From Sphaerolaimus hirsutus (Eukaryota > Nematoda > Chromadorea > Monhysterida > Sphaerolaimidae): a DNA stretch of 64,000 nucleotides. Under the pieces are notes generated by a model. That model was not told the origin of the DNA. It ran no database searches and saw nothing but the letters and a program-made list of their open reading frames with translations. The first letter of the stretch is position 1, and every line of letters starts with the position of its first letter. A program made the position numbers and the translations under genes. The stretch is from contig OZ038454.1 of assembly GCA_964036195.1 (NCBI GenBank), forward strand, positions 3,968,001 to 4,032,000, written 5' to 3'. Positions 59,414 to 64,000 of this stretch are shown one piece after another.

Positions 59414-62400
59414 TCACAATCTTCTAACCAACATCGAAATATCCTTATTCATCTCGTGCATTCTCAAACTATTTTCATCATCACTCTCATGCGTTACCAA
59501 AACCACGGGAAGGGCAAAATTCAACGCTCCAGCCGCGTCGAAACTTCTCGCGTGTCTGCGTCGATTTTCGCCGATTTCCGCCTCGAAAGGGCCCCGCCTG
59601 CAGATTCGTTCGCTGGTGACGCTCTTGTGCATTAGAATCTGGGAGGAGTCGCTGGCGCAGTTGCCAGCTGTGGTTGTCGTCGTGCCTGGGGTTGGATAGA
59701 AAATGGTATGGATTTGCGGTAAATGGGACGGTAGATTTTCCATTTTACGGTAAAGTGTACGGTAGATTTTCCATTTTACGGTAAAGTGTACGGTACGGTA
59801 AATTTCGAAAAGTTCGGTAAACAGTACAGTGCGGTACATTTTGAAATTTGCGGTAAATAATATGGTATTTACGTTGAGTTTACATATTTTAAGGTAAATA
59901 CGGTACTTTCATTTGCGAATTCATTTGAGAATTACGGTTTGAAAATGTGAAAATTGAAAAATTGGAAAAAAACATCGTTGTAATTTAGCCCTACACACAC
60001 TAGTTGACAATGAAATTGGCTGTCAACTGGGCCGACTGAATTCCATTCAGATTCTAGTTGGAGAGTCACGGAACGATGTTCTAATGCACGATTCTAATCA
60101 ATTTCCTGTCGACGTTGCCCCATGTGCACACAAAACATGTCAAGCGACCCGTCAACCCGTCATTTTTCAGTTGACATGAAAACCAGTTGATACCCAGGGC
60201 AAGGGCCCATTCCGCAAAAAAGCCCATTCCGCATCCCGCAAATTATGTGACCCATCCCGCAAGTTGCATCACCTGTTTGCGGAATGGGCACATTTGCGGG
60301 ATGGGTCACATAATTTGCGGGATGGGCAAAAATGCGGAATGGGCTTTTTTGCGGAATGCTACACTGTCGATACCCAGTACGTGCAGGCCCCACTCTGCCA
60401 GCCCACCTGGCGTAGCCGTAAACGCATTCGCAGCGGCGTCGTTGCACGGCGTGGCGGCCCGGGTCGAGTTGCCCGACTTGTCGGGCTGTCGGGTGCCAAT
60501 CTGGCGCTGTGCGTTTTCAGTTGACGAGTCGGCCGCGCCCAGCCACACGCGCTCCTCGTGGTTAGCCGTGCCCGACGCGGCCACCTGCGAAGGGGCGGTT
60601 TGAGTTTTTGGGCCTGTGAGCACTCTCAGACTCAGAGACAGAGCAACAGTGGGCATCTGACACCACTGGTGCCAGTCCCAAACCCTGTAAAATGTCATGT
60701 GTTATGTAAAAGACCCTGTAAAGTGTCAAACGTCATGTGGAAGACCCTGTAAGTGTCATGTGTATCCAAATCTTTTTTAGTATCCAAATCTTATGTTTTT
60801 GTATCAAATCTTACTTTTTGACATAACATGGTATTTTACACTTTACATGGTCCTTTACAGGGTCTGGGAGGGAGTGCTCCCGGGCATTTGAATGTGCGCA
60901 GTTGGCATAAAACACCCTGGACATGAGAGCACATTACTGGCCGGGCGGGTGCGAATGCCCGTACAGACACCATACACATTGCAGCTGACAGCCAAAACTT
61001 CTATACCTGATAAATTTGTTTTGAGTTCACCATAACGAATCATTGTTGATATCCATAACAGTAGTTGACGGACTCCCTATTCCGTTTAACTCAAATGTCT
61101 ATAAAGCAGATTTCTCAGCTTTTGAAAATTTCGGTCGTCAACTAGTGTAAATACGTAGCACCAGTTAATCATTTTATCTCTGTCAACAGTAGTTGACGTA
61201 CTTCTCATTCCGGTGAACTCAAATGTTTTTAAACCAGATTTATCAGCCTTGTAAATTTCAATTGTCAACTGGTGTGTGGAGGATAAACGAATCCAAACTT
61301 ACAACAAAACTGCCAAAAAGTCACTCGCAGAAAAATAGTACCCTAACCCATCACAAATATCTACACTCACCTTAACTCTAGCCTTCTGTTGCAACTTCCT
61401 TCTTCTAATATACTGCAAGCATTTGAGCTCCACTTTGAGCAGATAGATCATACCGATCAAACCGAATATATACCACGGTGCGGAGGACAATGTCGTACGG
61501 TGCGCGTTTATCCACAGCACGTCGACCCCCTCGAGCGAGACGTACAGCGACTGCAAGTGGGACAGTGCTCGAGTCCGGTGCGGCTGGACTTTTACGGTAC
61601 CGGTTGTTGGTAAACGGTGCGGTAAATTTTCCATTTTGCGGTAAAGTGTGCGGTAGGTACATTTTCAATCTTGCGGTAGACGGACGGTACGGTAGGTGCA
61701 TAGCATATATTTACACTCCGCGAACTGCATGCAATGCATTTTCCAGAACAAAACACCCCATAAAAACATTTTCCCATAAAAATTGTTCCAAAAAATGTTT
61801 TCAGACACAAAAGATGTACTCGACTCCGCCTTTTTAAACTTATTTTGTGAAACCGCCTGCACAAGTACACGGCGTTGGTGTGCGGTGCAGATTTCTTTAT
61901 ATTCAAACTGGTCTCGTAAGCGTAAATATAAATACCCAGAATACCCAAGTATTCTGGGTATTTACACTTTCTATAGCTGGAGCTTCACCACCGAACCCAC
62001 TTCCTACTGTACCCCCTTGGAATACTAAACCAAATAGAGACCCCCTTGAACCAACAGTGATAACAAAGTGAGGCAGAATGAGCCAAGGCCATTGTTTGTG
62101 CAGCGCGAGTATCATGACTAATATAGTCGACGTGTAGATCGAACCGAAGATGAATAGACCCTGGTTCTCGAATCTGCGAGTGAGACAAGAAATGACACAA
62201 TTGATGTGATGTGTGATGGAGTTTAGTTTGTTGATGAAGTATCCATCGGAATCACACAAACGTATAATACGGGCAGGGTTGGCAACATCTCAGGAAAAAT
62301 AAAAATAAAATGGAAAATTGAAGAAAAATAATCTAAAATGAAACATGAATAAAATTAAAATAAAATACAATTTTTATACAATTTTACTACAATTTTAGTA

Positions 62401-63579
62401 TACTCGACGGACAGCACACCTAGTATGAAAACCTACCATAATTTGATGAATAAAATCTCGTGATAACTTTCGTAATTAATTATTCCATAGTAAAAACGAA
62501 ATATTATGACGAAAAATTGAAGAATAAAATAAAATGAAACATGAAAAAAAATATAATAAAATACAATTTTTATACAATTTTACTACAAATTTAGTAAAAA
62601 TAATTCCACCAAAACCAACCCTGGACTCGAGATATCCCAGACCTCGTGAAATGATACATTTTTTACTTCTTTTATTGGACATTTTAGATTTCCCAGGGCA
62701 TTTTACCTGACTTTTTACACTTTACATGACACTTGAAATTTTACAGGGTGCATCACACCCACAACCACCAAACCCACCTCTTCTGATCGGTGACCCTCTC
62801 GTTGCTCATGATGGCCACGCCGTTCATGTAGAGGGCGGCGACGGACAGCACGGGCAGCATGAAGCCCAGCTCGGCGAACGCGACCAGCCACAACACGGTG
62901 CGCACGTGGCAGATCGCCGCGCACGCTCGGTACTCGTCATCCTGGGGGAGGGGGTTGTGAAGGGGGGATCGATCGAAATCGATCTGCAAATCGATCAAAG
63001 TCGATCAATCGATCTGCAAATCGATCTAAATCTAGCAGAGATATAGTCCATTAGTATGGGCCGGGTAGACCGGCTATGGTAGTCCCCCTCCATCTCAGGT
63101 CTGGGGGATTATTCGGGAAACAAAAAATTTGATTAGGTTGTTGCTTGTTTGCAAACCACGGCATATTTAAGCGGATACGAAATCGGCCAAGGTATTTATA
63201 ACATGTTCACCCCCCCCCCCCCCCCCTAAAATGACACCCCACCCGACAGCTCACGTTAGCTAAGCTCAGCCACACTCTGTCAAGTGTAAAATGTCATGTA
63301 GAATGTCATACAAATTTGTCAAAGCCATGCAAAATTTCAAAAGTTCAGTAACAAAATCTTTTTAAGTTTTTTTTTGTGTTATTTACTTGACACCCCACTC
63401 GAACTTGACACCCCAATTGAACTTGACACTTCACTTGCCACGCAGGGTACGGGACTGCACCACGGCCGGCAGTTTTTAAGTGTCTTTAAAACTAGACGGA
63501 CCTGTTCCAAGTCCTCGTCGAGCAGCTTGACTGCAGCTGCGGTGCTGGCGCCGCTGGCGGTTCGGTTCCGCTCGCCCAT
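59414..63579 (-). CDS. Multi-span membrane protein, LAPTM4-like, ~340 aa
   Basis: Six exons, 63502-63579, 62778-62941, 62056-62173, 61371-61550, 60374-60584 and 59414-59685, give 1023 nt with consistent phases. It starts MGERNRTASGAST and ends MLVRRL at a TGA. Exon 2 has ICHVRT followed by a hydrophobic span (VLWLVAFAELGFMLPVLSVA), exon 3 a second (LFIFGSIYTSTILVMILAL, then PWLILP), exon 4 a third (APWYIFGLIGMIYLLKVEL) followed by KCLQYIRRRK. A CHVRT motif at the start of the first span and a late basic 'YI..R' after the last span recall LAPTM4-type lysosomal membrane proteins and their invertebrate relatives. Those have four spans, so one may be missing or the exon 3 donor (gttggt) misplaced. 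The last two exons code a hydrophilic tail. The start was chosen at the first ATG; a tttgcag acceptor 15 nt upstream may mark a 5' UTR or trans-splice junction. Confidence 0.78.
60198..60368. mobile_element. GCCCATTCCGC foldback with 9-bp duplication
   Basis: Strong palindrome of 'gcccattccgcaaaaaagcc' and 'cccatcccgcaaattatgtg' arms, flanked by an exact 9-bp repeat GATACCCAG at 60189-60197 and 60369-60377. The right copy overlaps the end and donor of exon 5 of the membrane-protein gene, so the element landed a few bases into the intron and preserved the splice site. Confidence 0.75.
60669..60891 (+). mobile_element. Introner family A copy within a larger intron
   Basis: CACTG|GTGCCAGTCCCAAACCCTGT at the left, GGGTCTGGGAGGGAGTGCTCCC at the right. 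It lies in the 60585-61370 intron of the minus-strand gene with the GT tip facing the other way. The 'tatccaaatctt' centre matches 2045-2344. The rest of that intron has 'agttgacggactcc' foldback arms (61062-61280). Confidence 0.65.
62174..62777 (-). other. Intron of the membrane-protein gene
   Basis: Two near-identical AT-rich blocks ('aatacaatttttatacaatt' at about 62363 and 62560) form a direct duplication of roughly 200 bp. Worn family A arms lie near 62690-62755, just inside the donor. Confidence 0.5.
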
Positions 63580-63810
63580 GCACCACCGAATGCCTGCAAA
63601 TGCGCTATACCTCCAGCCACACGTCACATTACAATGGAATCTACCGTATCCCACCCGTATAAAAGAACAAACGTTAAGTTTTTCTCATCATAGTTATCAT
63701 ATTGCTTCTATTTTACTTTGGGTGAATTTGGCGCAGTTTTTCGCGTGGCCTTATTCAGCGAAGTATGGTAGCATTCATTGTATAGCGATTTGTCTGTCCA
63801 GTTTTACATG

Positions 63811-63980
63811 GGGCAGTCCCAGACCCTGTAAAATGCTCTATTGCTCTGGATTATGTCAAATGTCACGAAAGTCATAGAAAATGCCCTGGAAGTGGTAAAC
63901 GTACGATGAAAGGCAAATTACGTTGGACATTTTTCATGATATTTGACATTATTACATTTTACAGGGTCTGGGATTGGCAC
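63811..63980 (-). mobile_element. Introner family A copy at the right window edge
   Basis: GGGCAGTCCCAGACCCTGTA at the left, GGGTCTGGGATTGGCAC|CAG at the right. On the minus strand it starts CCTG|GTGCCAATCCC. Coding sequence may continue past 64000, but the bases left do not show it. 63262-63462, in intron 1 of the membrane-protein gene, is a more eroded copy. Confidence 0.7.
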
Positions 63981-64000
63981 CAGGTGAAGGCACTCTGGTC

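Noticed and set aside
62726-63046. Plus-strand 106-codon frame opposite the membrane-protein exon
   Set aside because: It is the antisense shadow of a well-supported exon; its His/Gln-rich peptide has no splice partners.
1-64000. tRNA or rRNA genes
   Set aside because: I saw no cloverleaf with conserved A/B boxes and no rRNA core sequence on reading; a tRNA scan would settle it.

Overview
This is a window of animal nuclear DNA, AT-rich and very dense in repeats. The protein-coding parts are multi-exon genes with GT-AG introns and short exons (about 70-320 bp). Their products are animal-type: tandem DM13 domains (Skeletor-like), a lipocalin-like secreted protein, a CHVRT-motif multi-span membrane protein and a Gln/Asn/Pro-rich secreted protein. 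I suspect an ecdysozoan invertebrate, but the sequence alone does not settle the phylum.

Layout. 57-4603 (-) is part of a DM13-domain gene that runs off the left edge. 5-37 kb is mostly transposon and satellite DNA with two small minus-strand genes (21851-22227 and 28460-28618). It also holds a 4.3 kb non-autonomous Helitron full of minisatellites, whose empty site can be read from a second copy of its host repeat. 37759-45616 (+) is an 11-exon gene for a secreted protein of 647 residues. 47120-53564 (-) is a 13-exon gene, convergent with it, for a secreted protein of about 737 residues with a C-terminal lipocalin-like domain. 54-59 kb is again repeats, with one doubtful ORF pair. 59414-63579 (-) is a 6-exon gene for a membrane protein of about 340 residues.

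The main discovery is a system of intron-making transposons (introners). When exons are joined by reading frame and protein continuity, seven introns in three genes turn out to be, end to end, single short palindromic DNA elements. All seven start CAG|GTGCCA and end in CCCAG|. Three element families with unrelated interiors share the same tips. One tip carries GT, giving the 5' splice site. The other tip is C-rich, and the duplicated CAG target supplies the 3' AG. The tips differ mainly by one base (GTGCCAG against GGGCCAG), so the element is polar, and all seven exonic copies have the GT tip upstream in the sense strand. Many more copies of the same families lie in larger introns and between genes, which is what a mobile source would leave.

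Around these are hAT-like elements with 8-bp target duplications, many TA-bounded foldback elements with TACCGTATTT tips, 'TATACTC' foldbacks (one carrying a BEL/Pao retrotransposon relic), and frequent nesting.
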